A stretch of DNA of 64,000 bases from Betaproteobacteria bacterium (GTDB lineage: Bacteria > Pseudomonadota > Gammaproteobacteria > Burkholderiales > Burkholderiaceae_C): contig CANGHH010000004.1 in assembly GCA_947453725.1 (NCBI GenBank), forward strand, positions 124,001-188,000. Direction: 5' to 3'. The translations under genes were made by a program, and so were the position numbers. Positions within the stretch are counted from its first letter, which is position 1; each line of letters opens with the position of its first letter. The notes under the pieces are model-generated. The model saw only the letters and a list, made by a program, of their open reading frames with translations. It was not told the origin of the DNA and made no database searches. Shown here in pieces: positions 1 through 8,399 of the stretch.

Positions 1-999
1 CGCGGCGGCGTCGAGGTGGCGGCCGATGAAGACCAGCCGGCTGCTGCGCTGCTCGTCGGCGCGCCACGGCCGCTGGTGGTCGCCTTCGAGGATCATGTGG
101 ACGGCCTGGAAGACCAGGCGTCGCTCGTCGCCAGCGATGTCGATGATGCCCTTGGCGCGCAGGATGTCGGCGCCCTGCGTCGCCACCAGCTGCGTCAGCC
201 AGGCCTGCACGCGCGCGGCATCCATCGGCTGGTCCGCGCTGAGCGAGACGCTGGCGATGCCGCTGTCGTGGACATGGTCGCCGGAATGGGCGGCGTGGTC
301 ATGCCCATGGCCACAGTGTTCGTCGTGCACATGCCCCGGCGCGCCGTGCGCCGGCTGCAGAAAGGCCGGCTCCCGCATGACGATGCGGTCGAGGTCGAAG
401 CCGCCCCGGCCGAGCACCGTGTCCAGCGCCACGCCGCTGCGCAGCGCGCGCTGGATCGGCGCCAGCGGGTTCAGGCGGCGAAGCAGGCGCTCGACGGCCT
501 GCAGCTCGCCTTCGGTCGCCAGGTCGGTCTTGTTGAGCACGATCTGGTCGGCGAAGGCGATCTGCTCGGCGGCCTCGAAGCTGTCAGCCAGTTGCCCGGC
601 GATGTGGCGCGCATCGACCAGGGTGGTGATCGAATCCAGCCGCAATTGAGCGCGCAGCCCGGCATCGACGAAGAAGGTCTGCGCCACCGGCCCGGGGTCG
701 GCCAGGCCGGTGGTCTCGACGATCACCGCATCGAAGCGCCCCGGCCGCGCGAGCAGGCCGTGCAGCGTGCGGATCAGGTCGCCGCGCACGGTGCAGCAGA
801 TGCAGCCGTTGTTCATCTCGAACAACTCTTCATCGCTGTGGACGATCAAGTCCGCGTCGATGCCGATCTCGCCGAACTCGTTGACGATGACGGCGTAGCG
901 CTCGCCGTGGCTGCCGCCGAGGATGCGGTTCAGCAGCGTCGTCTTGCCGGCACCCAGGTAGCCGGTCAGCACCGTCACCGGGATCCGCTGGTCCTGCAC
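1..999 (-). CDS. G3E-family GTPase (CobW/YjiA type), C-terminus beyond window
   Basis: Metal-chaperone GTPase of the COG0523 class. From a GTG start at 999 the protein reads Walker A GYLGAGKTT (residues 13-21), the family metal motif CICC (C66, C68, C69), NKTD-type guanine specificity, a linker rich in His (HDEHCGHGHDH) and the CobW C-terminal domain ending near LVFIGRHLDAA, where the window stops. There is no ATG, and GTG at 999 lies directly before the conserved beta-strand and P-loop. The gene starts 9 nt after the alcohol dehydrogenase stop, so it is the last visible gene of the catabolic operon. It may supply metal to one of the operon's metalloenzymes; that role is inferred from position only. 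Confidence 0.9.
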   Translation of the reverse strand, partial: MQDQRIPVTVLTGYLGAGKTTLLNRILGGSHGERYAVIVNEFGEIGIDADLIVHSDEELFEMNNGCICCTVRGDLIRTLHGLLARPGRFDAVIVETTGLADPGPVAQTFFVDAGLRAQLRLDSITTLVDARHIAGQLADSFEAAEQIAFADQIVLNKTDLATEGELQAVERLLRRLNPLAPIQRALRSGVALDTVLGRGGFDLDRIVMREPAFLQPAHGAPGHVHDEHCGHGHDHAAHSGDHVHDSGIASVSLSADQPMDAARVQAWLTQLVATQGADILRAKGIIDIAGDERRLVFQAVHMILEGDHQRPWRADEQRSSRLVFIGRHLDAAA

Positions 1000-1007
1000 T
1001 TTGAGCG

Positions 1008-2114
1008 TTATTCCCAGGGCATCAGCGAGGCGTGGATGACGCCTGGCACGCCGGCGTTGCCGACCGAGCGGATCGCCAGGTCGGTGTCCTTCAGGCCGAA
1101 ACGGTGGGTGGTGACCTTCTCCAGCGGGAAGCGCTTCGAAGCCAGCTGGGCCAGCGCCAGCTCGCAGGCCCGGTAGCTGTGGCCCCGCGCGCTTTTCAGC
1201 GTGATCCACTTCAGCGTCATCTTGGCCAGCGGGAAGTTGGGGAAATCGCCCATCTCGCCCTGCACCACCATCAGCCCGCCCTTGCGTTTCAGCGCCTCGA
1301 TGCCCAGCAGGATGGGCGTGGTGCCGGCGCCGGCAGTGCAGTCGAGCACCACGTCCACGCCGCGGCCGCCGGTCAGCTGCTGGATGCGTTCCAGCGGGTT
1401 TTCCACGGTCACGTCGATGACGTGGTCAGCGCCCAGCAGCTTGGCCACTTCCAGCCGCGCGGCGTCCTTGCTGGTGCCGGTGACGATGATCATGCTGGCG
1501 CCGGCCTGCTTGCAGATCACCGTCTGCGACAGGCCCTGCTGGCCCGGCCCCTGAATCAGCACGATGTCGTCGTACTTGACGCCGCCGTCGAACAGCGACC
1601 ATTCGACGCCATTGGCCATCGGCGTGACCAGGCCGGCCATCTCGGGCGTGACGCCGGCCGGCACCTTGTGCACGATGCTGTTCCACGGCAGGAAGACGTA
1701 CTGCGCGAAGCCGCCCCACAGGTGCGGCGCCTTCTCGGTGGAGGTGTAGCCGAAGCGCAGGCCGTCGGGGTTGCCGCGCCAGTCGGTGGCCACGCAATGG
1801 CGGTACTCGCCACGGTGGCACCACTCGCACTTCATGCAGCCGACGTAGTGCTCGACGAAGACCAGGTCGCCTTCCTTGAAGCCCTTGCGCCGCGTGAATT
1901 CGCGGCCGGCCTTGGCGATGTAACCGATGTTCTCGTGGCCCATGATGACCGGCGCGCCCTTCAGCGCTTCCTTGTACATCTTGACGTCGGTGCCGCAGAT
2001 GCCGGCGACTTCCATCTTCAGCAGCGCGCAGTCTTCCGGCACCTCGGGCATGTCGTATTCGCGGATCTCGATCTTGCTCGGGCCGGTCTTCACCGCAGCC
2101 AGTACTTTTTCCAT
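1008..2114 (-). CDS. Zinc-dependent medium-chain alcohol dehydrogenase
   Basis: Medium-chain dehydrogenase/reductase of 368 residues, cytosolic and NAD(P)-dependent. The N-terminal GroES-like fold carries catalytic zinc ligands in GICGTD and GHEN, and the structural zinc site appears as C-x2-C-x2-C-x7-C in GCMKCEWCHRGEYRHC. A Rossmann glycine motif is seen in GPGQQGLSQ. It lies downstream of the LigK-like aldolase in the catabolic operon, 48 nt away, and would oxidise or reduce an alcohol/aldehyde intermediate there. The substrate cannot be read from the sequence. Confidence 0.9.
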   Translation of the reverse strand: MEKVLAAVKTGPSKIEIREYDMPEVPEDCALLKMEVAGICGTDVKMYKEALKGAPVIMGHENIGYIAKAGREFTRRKGFKEGDLVFVEHYVGCMKCEWCHRGEYRHCVATDWRGNPDGLRFGYTSTEKAPHLWGGFAQYVFLPWNSIVHKVPAGVTPEMAGLVTPMANGVEWSLFDGGVKYDDIVLIQGPGQQGLSQTVICKQAGASMIIVTGTSKDAARLEVAKLLGADHVIDVTVENPLERIQQLTGGRGVDVVLDCTAGAGTTPILLGIEALKRKGGLMVVQGEMGDFPNFPLAKMTLKWITLKSARGHSYRACELALAQLASKRFPLEKVTTHRFGLKDTDLAIRSVGNAGVPGVIHASLMPWE

Positions 2115-2162
2115 TGCCAGTCTCCAGGTATTCGGGGTTGTCGGCTTGCGCTCAGCGCCGGC

Positions 2163-2855
2163 TCACAGGGTTTCGCCGGCCTTCAGGACGCCGGCGGCGA
2201 CCAGCGCGGCTTCCAGCCACTTCGGCCGGATCGGGCCGCCGCCGGTGATGTCGGCGATGCGCTTGCGCTCGTCGGCCACCTTGGCGGCGGCCAGCGGCAG
2301 CAGCGACGCCACCTTCTCGCGTTCGATGACGACCACGCCGTCGGCGTCGCCGACGATCAGGTCACCGGGGTTGACGGCCGCGCCGCCGCAGCCGACGGGC
2401 CAGTTGATTCGGCCGGGCACGTTCTTCGTCGGACCGTTGGGGTTGGCGCCGACGGCCCACACCGGAAAACCCAGCTCGATCAGCTCTTCGGTGTCGCGGA
2501 TCGAGGCGTCGAGCACCACGCCGGCGAAGCCCAGGCGCTTGCAGGCGTTGAGCATGATGCTGCCCATCAGCGCGGCGCTGCGGTCGGCCTTGCCGTCGAT
2601 GACCAGCACGTCGCCGGGCTTGGCCATCGCCATCGCGGCGTGGATCATCAGGTTGTCGCCCGGCCGCACCTCGATGGTGAAGGCCGGGCCGCAGACGCGC
2701 ATCGATGGGCTCAGCGGCGCGATGCGGCCGTCCATCGTGCCGCGGCGACCGGCCACGTCGGCCAGGATGGACGCGGCGTAGGCCGAAGCCTGCTGCACCA
2801 GGGCGGGGTCGACGCGGGTGAAGTCGCGGCGGATGTCGTTCAGGTCGATGGTCAT
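2163..2855 (-). CDS. ligK: RraA-like 4-carboxy-4-hydroxy-2-oxoadipate aldolase (LigK/ProA type)
   Basis: Class II pyruvate aldolase of the RraA fold, about 230 residues. The LigK family splits 4-carboxy-4-hydroxy-2-oxoadipate into pyruvate and oxaloacetate, the last step of protocatechuate 4,5-cleavage and gallate degradation. The start MTIDLND at 2855 is preferred to ATG 2873 because GAGATCACC sits just before it, and its reading frame overlaps the end of the LigJ-like gene only if the longer start is used. Family marks include the GRRGTMDGRI region, the LMIHAAMAMAKPGDVLVIDG segment and LGFAGVVLDASIRD with the substrate-binding Arg-Asp. Coupling to a LigJ homologue immediately upstream supports the pathway call. 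Confidence 0.82.
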   Translation of the reverse strand: MTIDLNDIRRDFTRVDPALVQQASAYAASILADVAGRRGTMDGRIAPLSPSMRVCGPAFTIEVRPGDNLMIHAAMAMAKPGDVLVIDGKADRSAALMGSIMLNACKRLGFAGVVLDASIRDTEELIELGFPVWAVGANPNGPTKNVPGRINWPVGCGGAAVNPGDLIVGDADGVVVIEREKVASLLPLAAAKVADERKRIADITGGGPIRPKWLEAALVAAGVLKAGETL

Positions 2856-2862
2856 GGTGATC

Positions 2863-3894
2863 TCAGTGCCCACGTTGTTTCAGCAGCGCGTCCAGCCGGG
2901 GGTAGACGCGCCGCGCATTGCCTTCGAACAGCGCGTGGCGGCTGGCCGCATCCAGCCCGGTCAGCTGGTCGATGTAGCGCTTGGTGTCGTCGAAGGGGAA
3001 GCCGTTGTCGGGGTCGATGCCGGGCACCGCGCCCAGCATTTCCGAGGCGAAGAGGATGTTCGACATCGGCACCACCTCGGTCATCAGCCGGATGCCCGGC
3101 AGGTGGTAGACGCAGGTGTCGAAGAAGACGTTGTTCAGCAGGTGCTCGGCGAGCGGCTTCTTCTGGATGCTCAGGCACAGGCCGCGATAACGGCCCCAGT
3201 GGAAGGGCACCGCGCCGCCGCCGTGCGGGATGACGAACTTCAGGTCGGGGAAGTCCTTGAACAGATTGCCCTGGATCAACTGCATGAAGGCCGTGGTGTC
3301 GGCGTTGATGTAGTGCGCCCCGGTGTGGTGGAAGTTGGGGTTGCAGCAGCTGCTGACGTGGATCATCGCCGGCATCTGCAGCTCGACCAGCTTCTCGTAC
3401 AGCGGGTACCAGCTGCGGTCGGTCAGCGGCGGGCCACTCCACCAGCCGCCGCTGGGGTCGGGGTTCAGGTTGACGCCGACGAAGCCCAGGTCGGCCAGGC
3501 GCTGCAGCTCGGCGATGCACTCGCTGGGTGCGACACCGGGGAACTGCGGCAGCTGCCCGACGCCGACGAAGTTGTCGGGCAGCAGCCCGCACAGGCGATG
3601 GATCAGGTCGTTGCTGATGCCCGTCCACTGCCGGCTGACGTCGGCGTTGCCGACGTGGTGGGCCATGCCGGCGGCACGAGGGCTGAAGATGGTCAGGTCA
3701 CTGCCGCGGTCCTTCTGCAGCTTCAGCTGGGGCTGCAGGCTGGCGACGATCTGCTCGTCGCTGATGGCCAGGTCGGCCAGGGTCCTGGCCGCTGGCTTGC
3801 GCATCGCGTCGGCCAGCCCGGCCAGCTGCTTGTCGCGGAAGTTGTGCAGCGCGGCGGGCTCGGTCGTGTAATGGCAGTGGATGTCGATGATCAT
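2863..3894 (-). CDS. ligJ: 4-oxalomesaconate hydratase-like amidohydrolase (LigJ type)
   Basis: Amidohydrolase-2 family protein of 343 residues. LigJ hydrates 4-oxalomesaconate to 4-carboxy-4-hydroxy-2-oxoadipate, the substrate of the neighbouring LigK-like aldolase. The start MIIDIHCHYTT at 3894 places the metal-binding HxH at residues 6-8. Further family segments are TIFSPRAAGMAHHVG, NLNPDPSGGW, PAMIHVSS, FVIPHGGGAVPFHWGR, NNVFFDTCVYH and ILFASEMLGAV, which closely follow what I know of Sphingobium LigJ. It ends 8 nt after the LigK-like start. Relationship to ACMSD-like decarboxylases is the main alternative, but the adjacent aldolase favours hydratase. Confidence 0.82.
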   Translation of the reverse strand: MIIDIHCHYTTEPAALHNFRDKQLAGLADAMRKPAARTLADLAISDEQIVASLQPQLKLQKDRGSDLTIFSPRAAGMAHHVGNADVSRQWTGISNDLIHRLCGLLPDNFVGVGQLPQFPGVAPSECIAELQRLADLGFVGVNLNPDPSGGWWSGPPLTDRSWYPLYEKLVELQMPAMIHVSSCCNPNFHHTGAHYINADTTAFMQLIQGNLFKDFPDLKFVIPHGGGAVPFHWGRYRGLCLSIQKKPLAEHLLNNVFFDTCVYHLPGIRLMTEVVPMSNILFASEMLGAVPGIDPDNGFPFDDTKRYIDQLTGLDAASRHALFEGNARRVYPRLDALLKQRGH

Positions 3895-3943
3895 GGTCGG
3901 CTCGGGTACGGGTGCGGACGCTGGTGAAGGCCGTGCGCCGCGA

Positions 3944-4795
3944 TCAGGCCACGCCGGCCAGGAACTGCAGCAGCCGCGACGGTGCGCTGGCTTCGGTCTG
4001 CTCGGCGGGCAGCGCGTCCCAGTAGTCGGCGCGCGGCAGGCACTCTTCCAGGTAGCGCGCGGCCGAGGTCGCGTGCGAGGCATCGCGGCCCGGCACGATC
4101 AGCGCCGGAATGTCGAGCTGCAGCAGCTGTTCGGGTTCGGCGCCGGGTGCGGTGTCGCGGTCGAGCAGCGCGCGGGCCATGCCGCCGACGCTGAGCTTGT
4201 AGCGCTCGAGGTCCTGCGCCACGTAGGCCGCGGCAAAGGCGGCATCGTGGCGCAGCACGCTGACCCAGGGCCCACCGCGCGGGTCTTCGCCGAAGCTCTT
4301 GCTGCTGCTGTTCGCCAGCGCCAGCACCGCCGCCAGGCCTTCCTGCTGCACGAAAGCCAGGTGCTGCGCGAAACGCAGCTGCCCGTTGATGCGGTACTTC
4401 GCGCCACCGACCGGCCAGTAGAGGACCATGCTGCGCGTCGCTTCGGGGTAGGTCGCGGCGAAAGCCACCACCGGCGCGCAGCCCATGCAGCCGCCCATCA
4501 GGTGGGCTTGCGAAATGCCCAGGTGGTCGAGCAGGCCCTTGCCCTGGGCCACGTAATGGGCCCAGCTGATGCGCTCGACGCGCCCGCCCGACTGCCCGGT
4601 CTCGCGGCGGTCGAACAGGATGCACTGGTAGTTGGCGGTCAAAGCGCCCAGCATCTTCGTCTTGCCGTAGACGCCCAGCGAAGACCACTTTTCCAGAGTC
4701 GCGTCGAAGCCGCCCGGCGAGAACATCAGCAGCGGTGCGCCGCTGCCGACCACCGCGTAGCGGGTGGCGATGCCATCGATGATCGCGGTCGCCAT
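3944..4795 (-). CDS. Alpha/beta hydrolase with Cys at the nucleophile position
   Basis: Alpha/beta-fold hydrolase of 283 residues. The nucleophile elbow reads G-G-C-M-G with Cys103 where most relatives have Ser, as in dienelactone hydrolases. A likely acid and histidine are in PGRDASH near residue 240. It begins one nucleotide after the PanB-like stop and ends 49 nt before the LigJ-like gene, so translation is probably coupled within the catabolic operon. By context it may open a lactone, pyrone or ring-fission product; the substrate is not evident. No signal peptide, so cytosolic. Confidence 0.85.
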   Translation of the reverse strand: MATAIIDGIATRYAVVGSGAPLLMFSPGGFDATLEKWSSLGVYGKTKMLGALTANYQCILFDRRETGQSGGRVERISWAHYVAQGKGLLDHLGISQAHLMGGCMGCAPVVAFAATYPEATRSMVLYWPVGGAKYRINGQLRFAQHLAFVQQEGLAAVLALANSSSKSFGEDPRGGPWVSVLRHDAAFAAAYVAQDLERYKLSVGGMARALLDRDTAPGAEPEQLLQLDIPALIVPGRDASHATSAARYLEECLPRADYWDALPAEQTEASAPSRLLQFLAGVA

Positions 4796-4796
4796 C

Positions 4797-5645
4797 TCAG
4801 AGCGCCCGGATCGGGATGCCGCCCTTGATCTGGCGGCCGGCGCGCACGTCGTCGATCAGGGCCGTCATGGCGTCCAGCGTGGCCCGCGCGGTGTGGCTGT
4901 AGGTCTCGGGCGCCTGGTCGATGGTGGCTGCCGCGTAGCCGATGGCCGCGTTGGCCATGCGCACGCGACCGTCGAGCCAGGGGCCGCCGCCGAGGCCGCC
5001 GATGACCGGGATCTTGACCGCGGCGACGACGGCCGGGCCGGCGACCGGGCCGCTGTGCGTGAAGTCCAGCATCGCCGCACCAGCGGCTTCCAGCCGCTGC
5101 GCCTCGGCCACCAGTTGCGCGGTCAGCGTCGGCGGCAGCTGGACGCCGACCTTCAGCGTGTTCTTGTAGTCGACGCCGTGCTTCAGCGCCGTCTGCGGCG
5201 TGATGCCGAACTGCGCGAAAACCGGGATGCCAGCCCGCGTGATGGCGGCCACCGCGTCGGGGAAGTCGGCCGCGCCGTCGAGCTTGACCATGTCGACGCC
5301 GGCCTCCTTGACGAAGCGGATCGCCGCGTCCAGCGCGGCCTGCGTGCCCTGCTGCAGCGGGCCGTAGGGGAAGTCGACGCTGACCAGCGCGCGCTTGACA
5401 CCACGCCGCACGGCCTTGGTGACGACGAGCATTTCCTCCATCGTCACTTCCAGCGGGTTGGCGTGGCCCCACAGGTTGACGCCGACGGTGTCGCCGACGC
5501 TGACGATGTCGACACCGGCACGGTCGACGATCTGCGCCATCTGCCAGTCCCAGGCCACGACGCCGACGATCTTGCGGCCGTCGTGCTTCATCTGCTGCAG
5601 GGCGGAGACGGTCATCGGGGTCGTGCTGGGTACGGCGCTGGACAT
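4797..5645 (-). CDS. PanB-like hydroxymethyltransferase/aldolase, variant metal site
   Basis: TIM-barrel protein of 282 residues in the ketopantoate hydroxymethyltransferase (PanB) family. The start MSSAVPSTTP at 5645 follows a short gap from the decarboxylase-like gene. Recognisable are VGDTVGV (Asp52), VSVDFPYG (Asp90), FAQFGITPQ and IGGLGGG. Where PanB has Glu in VKLEGG and VLE, this protein has Asp (VKLDGAADF, MLDFTHSGP). Its place inside an aromatic-type catabolic operon and these substitutions suggest a catabolic aldolase or transferase rather than pantothenate synthesis. That reassignment is my inference. Confidence 0.75.
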   Translation of the reverse strand: MSSAVPSTTPMTVSALQQMKHDGRKIVGVVAWDWQMAQIVDRAGVDIVSVGDTVGVNLWGHANPLEVTMEEMLVVTKAVRRGVKRALVSVDFPYGPLQQGTQAALDAAIRFVKEAGVDMVKLDGAADFPDAVAAITRAGIPVFAQFGITPQTALKHGVDYKNTLKVGVQLPPTLTAQLVAEAQRLEAAGAAMLDFTHSGPVAGPAVVAAVKIPVIGGLGGGPWLDGRVRMANAAIGYAAATIDQAPETYSHTARATLDAMTALIDDVRAGRQIKGGIPIRAL

Positions 5646-5667
5646 GGTGATTCCTGGGTTGTCGGGT

Positions 5668-6615
5668 TCATGCCACCAGGGCGTGGGTGCCGGGTGCGAA
5701 AAGTTCTTCCAGCGCGGGCGCTCGGTCGACGATGCCTTGCTCGACCGCCGACGACAGCGCGGTTTCCAGCATGCGGCGGTTGGGCTCGATGCCGTAGGGC
5801 AGCGGGTCGGCACCGGTGATCGCCATCACCTGGCGGTGCATCTCGTCGACCGCCGTCGGCGCGGCGATGCCGCCGGCGCGCAGCGCCTCGACATACAGCC
5901 GCTTGCTCTGGGCGAAGGCGTCGAACACGGCGCGAGCGACACCGGGGTGGGCGGCCAGCACCTCGTCCTTGACCACCACCAGGTGGTTGATCGGGTAGTG
6001 GCCGTGGTCGCGCAGCGCGTCCAGTCCGGCCTGCGCGGCGTCGGCGATCAGCGGCTGGACGTGGGGCACGCCGACCTCGACGCCGATGGCGCCGGCGAGT
6101 TCGCCGCTGGCCACCATCTCGGCCATCTTGCGGCCCTTCTCGATCGGCTGCACATAGCCCGGCAGTCGGTACTCGGCAACATGCTCGTCGCCCGACAGCA
6201 CCCAGGTGATCTTGGTCAGGTCGACACCGTACTGGTGCTGCAGCACGCTGCGCGCCCACAGGCCGGTGGTCACCGTCCAGCCGCGGTTGACGCCGACCTT
6301 GCGGCCTTCCAGGTCCTTGGGATGCCGGATGTCGAGTTCGGTGTTGACCAGGATGGCGCCGTGGTGGAAAGCCCGCACCAGGAAGATCGGCAGTGCGGTG
6401 AAACGCTTGCCATGGGCGCGGGCGCAGACGTAGGTCGTCAGCGCCATCTCGCTGACGTCGAATTCCAGCCCGCGCACCATGCGCCGGAAGCCGTCGATCA
6501 GCACCGGCACGTCTTCGAAGGCCAAGGCGCAGCCGTCGGGCTTGACGCGGCCGTCTTTCAGCGCCGCGTTGTTGCCCTGCGTGCGCGTGACAGTCTTGAG
6601 CAGAAGTTCGGCCAT
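5668..6615 (-). CDS. 4,5-dihydroxyphthalate decarboxylase-like protein (Pht5 family)
   Basis: Cytosolic protein of 315 residues with a periplasmic-binding-protein-like fold but no signal peptide. It resembles Pht5-type 4,5-dihydroxyphthalate decarboxylases in segments FDVSEMALTTYV, IFLVRAFHHGAILV, IRHPKDLEGRKVGV, QHQYGVDLTKITWV and YPINHLVVV. The start MAELLLKTV at 6615 is the first in-frame ATG at the conserved N-terminus. In phthalate degradation this enzyme makes protocatechuate, which would feed LigJ/LigK-type enzymes after ring cleavage. No ring-cleavage dioxygenase is present in this window, so the true substrate is open. Confidence 0.78.
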   Translation of the reverse strand: MAELLLKTVTRTQGNNAALKDGRVKPDGCALAFEDVPVLIDGFRRMVRGLEFDVSEMALTTYVCARAHGKRFTALPIFLVRAFHHGAILVNTELDIRHPKDLEGRKVGVNRGWTVTTGLWARSVLQHQYGVDLTKITWVLSGDEHVAEYRLPGYVQPIEKGRKMAEMVASGELAGAIGVEVGVPHVQPLIADAAQAGLDALRDHGHYPINHLVVVKDEVLAAHPGVARAVFDAFAQSKRLYVEALRAGGIAAPTAVDEMHRQVMAITGADPLPYGIEPNRRMLETALSSAVEQGIVDRAPALEELFAPGTHALVA

Positions 6616-6664
6616 ATGCCCTGATCCCTGGTTTTGTTGTTGCTGGTTGTCGGCGGTACAGCGG

Positions 6665-6973
6665 TCAGCAGCAGTCACAGACCCCGTCGGGCGGCGCCGC
6701 CAGCGCATCGCGCATCCACCACGGCGGCAGGTCGTCGGGATGCACCTGCTGCACCGGCTTGAAGACCTTCAGGTGGTGGCGGACGGCGTCGGCCGTCGCC
6801 GCCGTCCAGTAGGCGACCACCGTCTCCAGCGGCGGGCAGCCCGGCAACGGGCAGGCCAGTTCGCTGACCATCACCACGGCCTCGGGCGCCAGCCTGAAGC
6901 GCTCGCGCACCCAGGCTGCCACCTGGGCCACGGCCGCATCGTGCTGCGGGCCTTGCGCCAGCGTGCCGAACAT
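6665..6973 (-). CDS. Hypothetical 102-residue Cys-rich protein
   Basis: Small cytosolic protein lying 34 nt after the Rieske oxygenase and 49 nt before the decarboxylase-like gene, hence in the operon. It has a central ELACPLPGCPP motif followed by ETVVAYW and a KVFKPVQQVHPDDLPPWW stretch, and ends in the cysteine cluster CDCC. I recognise the Leu-Ala-Cys-x2-Pro-Gly-Cys-Pro-Pro pattern from small proteins of unknown function but cannot assign a role. The paired cysteines suggest metal or Fe-S handling in support of the oxygenase. Confidence 0.65.
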   Translation of the reverse strand: MFGTLAQGPQHDAAVAQVAAWVRERFRLAPEAVVMVSELACPLPGCPPLETVVAYWTAATADAVRHHLKVFKPVQQVHPDDLPPWWMRDALAAPPDGVCDCC

Positions 6974-7007
6974 CTGAGGCGGCCGGTGCAGCCGGGCCGG
7001 GGTGCAT

Positions 7008-8294
7008 CTAGACCGACGTCTGGCGCGTGCCCGGCACGGCCCGCAGCGCGTCGCGCGCGGCTTCCTTGAAGACCTGGTCGCGCTTCAGCAGCACGGCGGC
7101 CGAACGCACTTTCTGGTGCTCCGGATCGACACCCGGCGGCGTCGTGCCGTTGTCGGCCAGGGCCTTGGCGGCCTTCATCAGCCGCTGCCGCATCATGATG
7201 ATGCCGTTGTCGGTGGCGACCAGGTTTTCGCGGGTGCGGTCCTGGATGGCCCCCATGCTTTCCTGCAGCGAAGCGTCCTGCATCGCGATGCCTTCGATGC
7301 CGCTGTAGCTGGTGCCGGCCTTCTGCGCGGCACGGTCCATCAGGTAGTCGTTGGTCTTGTTCTGCAGCGGGATGTAGGTGCCCGGCACGTACTTCACGTG
7401 GATGCCCTGACCGTCCTTCATGGCCTGCACTTCCTCATCGTGCAGCGGCCGTGCGGGGTGGTAGTCGAAGCTCCAGGCCCAGTTGTTGCGGTCGTCGATC
7501 GGGACCCAGAAGTGGCCGTGCAGCGGGTGGTCACCGCGCGGCGGGACCTGCGTGAAGCAGGGCATGACCCAGGGCGTGATGCGCCAGTAGTACTGGTCGT
7601 CCTCGGCGTTGCGGCGCGCGCCGACGAACAGGCCGCCGTCGGCCTGCGCCACGTCGAAGACCGGCTTCTTGTCGGCGATGTTGTACTGGTTGCCCTTGGC
7701 GCCCTTGAACAGCGGGTCGGTGTTCAGCGAGCCGCTGTGCAGGAAGCTGACGTGGCTGCTGTCGATGCCGCCTTCCAGCGCCTGCAGCCAGTTGCACTCC
7801 TGCAGCCGCTTGCTGGTGAAGCTCTGGTTGGCCGGCACGGTGGCGAATTCGAATTCGGGCAGCGGCGGCTGCAGTTCCGGCGGACCCATGTAGATCCACA
7901 GCACACCGCCGCGCTCCACCAGCGGGTAGCCCTTGAGCTTGATGCGCTCGCAGTAGCCGCTCTCCTCGGGCTCGCTGGGAACGTCCACGCACTGACCGGT
8001 GACGTCGTACTTCCAGCCGTGGTAAGGGCAGCGCAGGCCGCCTTCCTCATTGCGGCCGAACCACAGCGAGACACCCCGGTGGGCGCACAACTCGTCGATG
8101 GCGCCGAGCCGGCCCTGCGTGTCGCGGAAGGCGATCAGGTTCTCGGACAGCAGGCGCAGCTTGACCGGCGCACAGTCGGGCGCGGGCAACTCCTCGGCCA
8201 ACAGCGCCGGCAGCCAGTAGCGGCGGAAGAGGTTCCCCATGGCCGTTCCCGGCCCGGTCTGGGTGACAAGTTCGTTCTGTTCTGGCTTCAGCAT
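7008..8294 (-). CDS. Rieske non-heme iron oxygenase, phthalate 4,5-dioxygenase-like alpha subunit
   Basis: Ring-hydroxylating or demethylating oxygenase of 428 residues. The N-terminal Rieske domain shows C70-x-H72-x16-C89-x2-H92. The mononuclear iron ligands appear as D178-x2-H181-x4-H186, and the later QDASLQESMGAIQDRT segment holds the third carboxylate region. The start MLKPEQNELV at 8294 is preceded by AAGGGGA with 6-nt spacing. Overall it is closest in layout to phthalate 4,5-dioxygenase. The divergent ferredoxin gene at 8400 is its likely electron donor; no reductase is encoded nearby. First gene of the catabolic operon, under the operator at 8318. Confidence 0.9.
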   Translation of the reverse strand: MLKPEQNELVTQTGPGTAMGNLFRRYWLPALLAEELPAPDCAPVKLRLLSENLIAFRDTQGRLGAIDELCAHRGVSLWFGRNEEGGLRCPYHGWKYDVTGQCVDVPSEPEESGYCERIKLKGYPLVERGGVLWIYMGPPELQPPLPEFEFATVPANQSFTSKRLQECNWLQALEGGIDSSHVSFLHSGSLNTDPLFKGAKGNQYNIADKKPVFDVAQADGGLFVGARRNAEDDQYYWRITPWVMPCFTQVPPRGDHPLHGHFWVPIDDRNNWAWSFDYHPARPLHDEEVQAMKDGQGIHVKYVPGTYIPLQNKTNDYLMDRAAQKAGTSYSGIEGIAMQDASLQESMGAIQDRTRENLVATDNGIIMMRQRLMKAAKALADNGTTPPGVDPEHQKVRSAAVLLKRDQVFKEAARDALRAVPGTRQTSV

Positions 8295-8317
8295 GTGCGT
8301 CCCCTTGGCGGTGAACC

Positions 8318-8334
8318 GTTCTATATACAAGAAC
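8318..8334. promoter_or_regulatory. 17-bp inverted repeat, candidate operator 1
   Basis: GTTCTATATACAAGAAC is an inverted repeat with arms GTTCT/AGAAC and a 7-nt centre, lying between the divergent Rieske oxygenase and ferredoxin genes. A second palindrome, GAACAGTGTTC, overlaps its right end at 8331-8341. The site at 12707 agrees in 15 of 17 positions. The size and architecture would suit an IclR- or GntR-type regulator; none is encoded in the window. Confidence 0.65.
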
Positions 8335-8399
8335 AGTGTTCCTTTATTCAAAACGACGATATCATTCGACGTCGTCGATTGTCAATTGGAGCTTGGGGC

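Noticed and set aside
1032-3233. Long plus-strand frame of 733 codons opposite the alcohol dehydrogenase, LigK and LigJ genes
   Set aside because: It is the antisense of well-recognised enzymes, has runs of His/Gln/Val/Gly typical of GC-rich shadow frames, and no domain.
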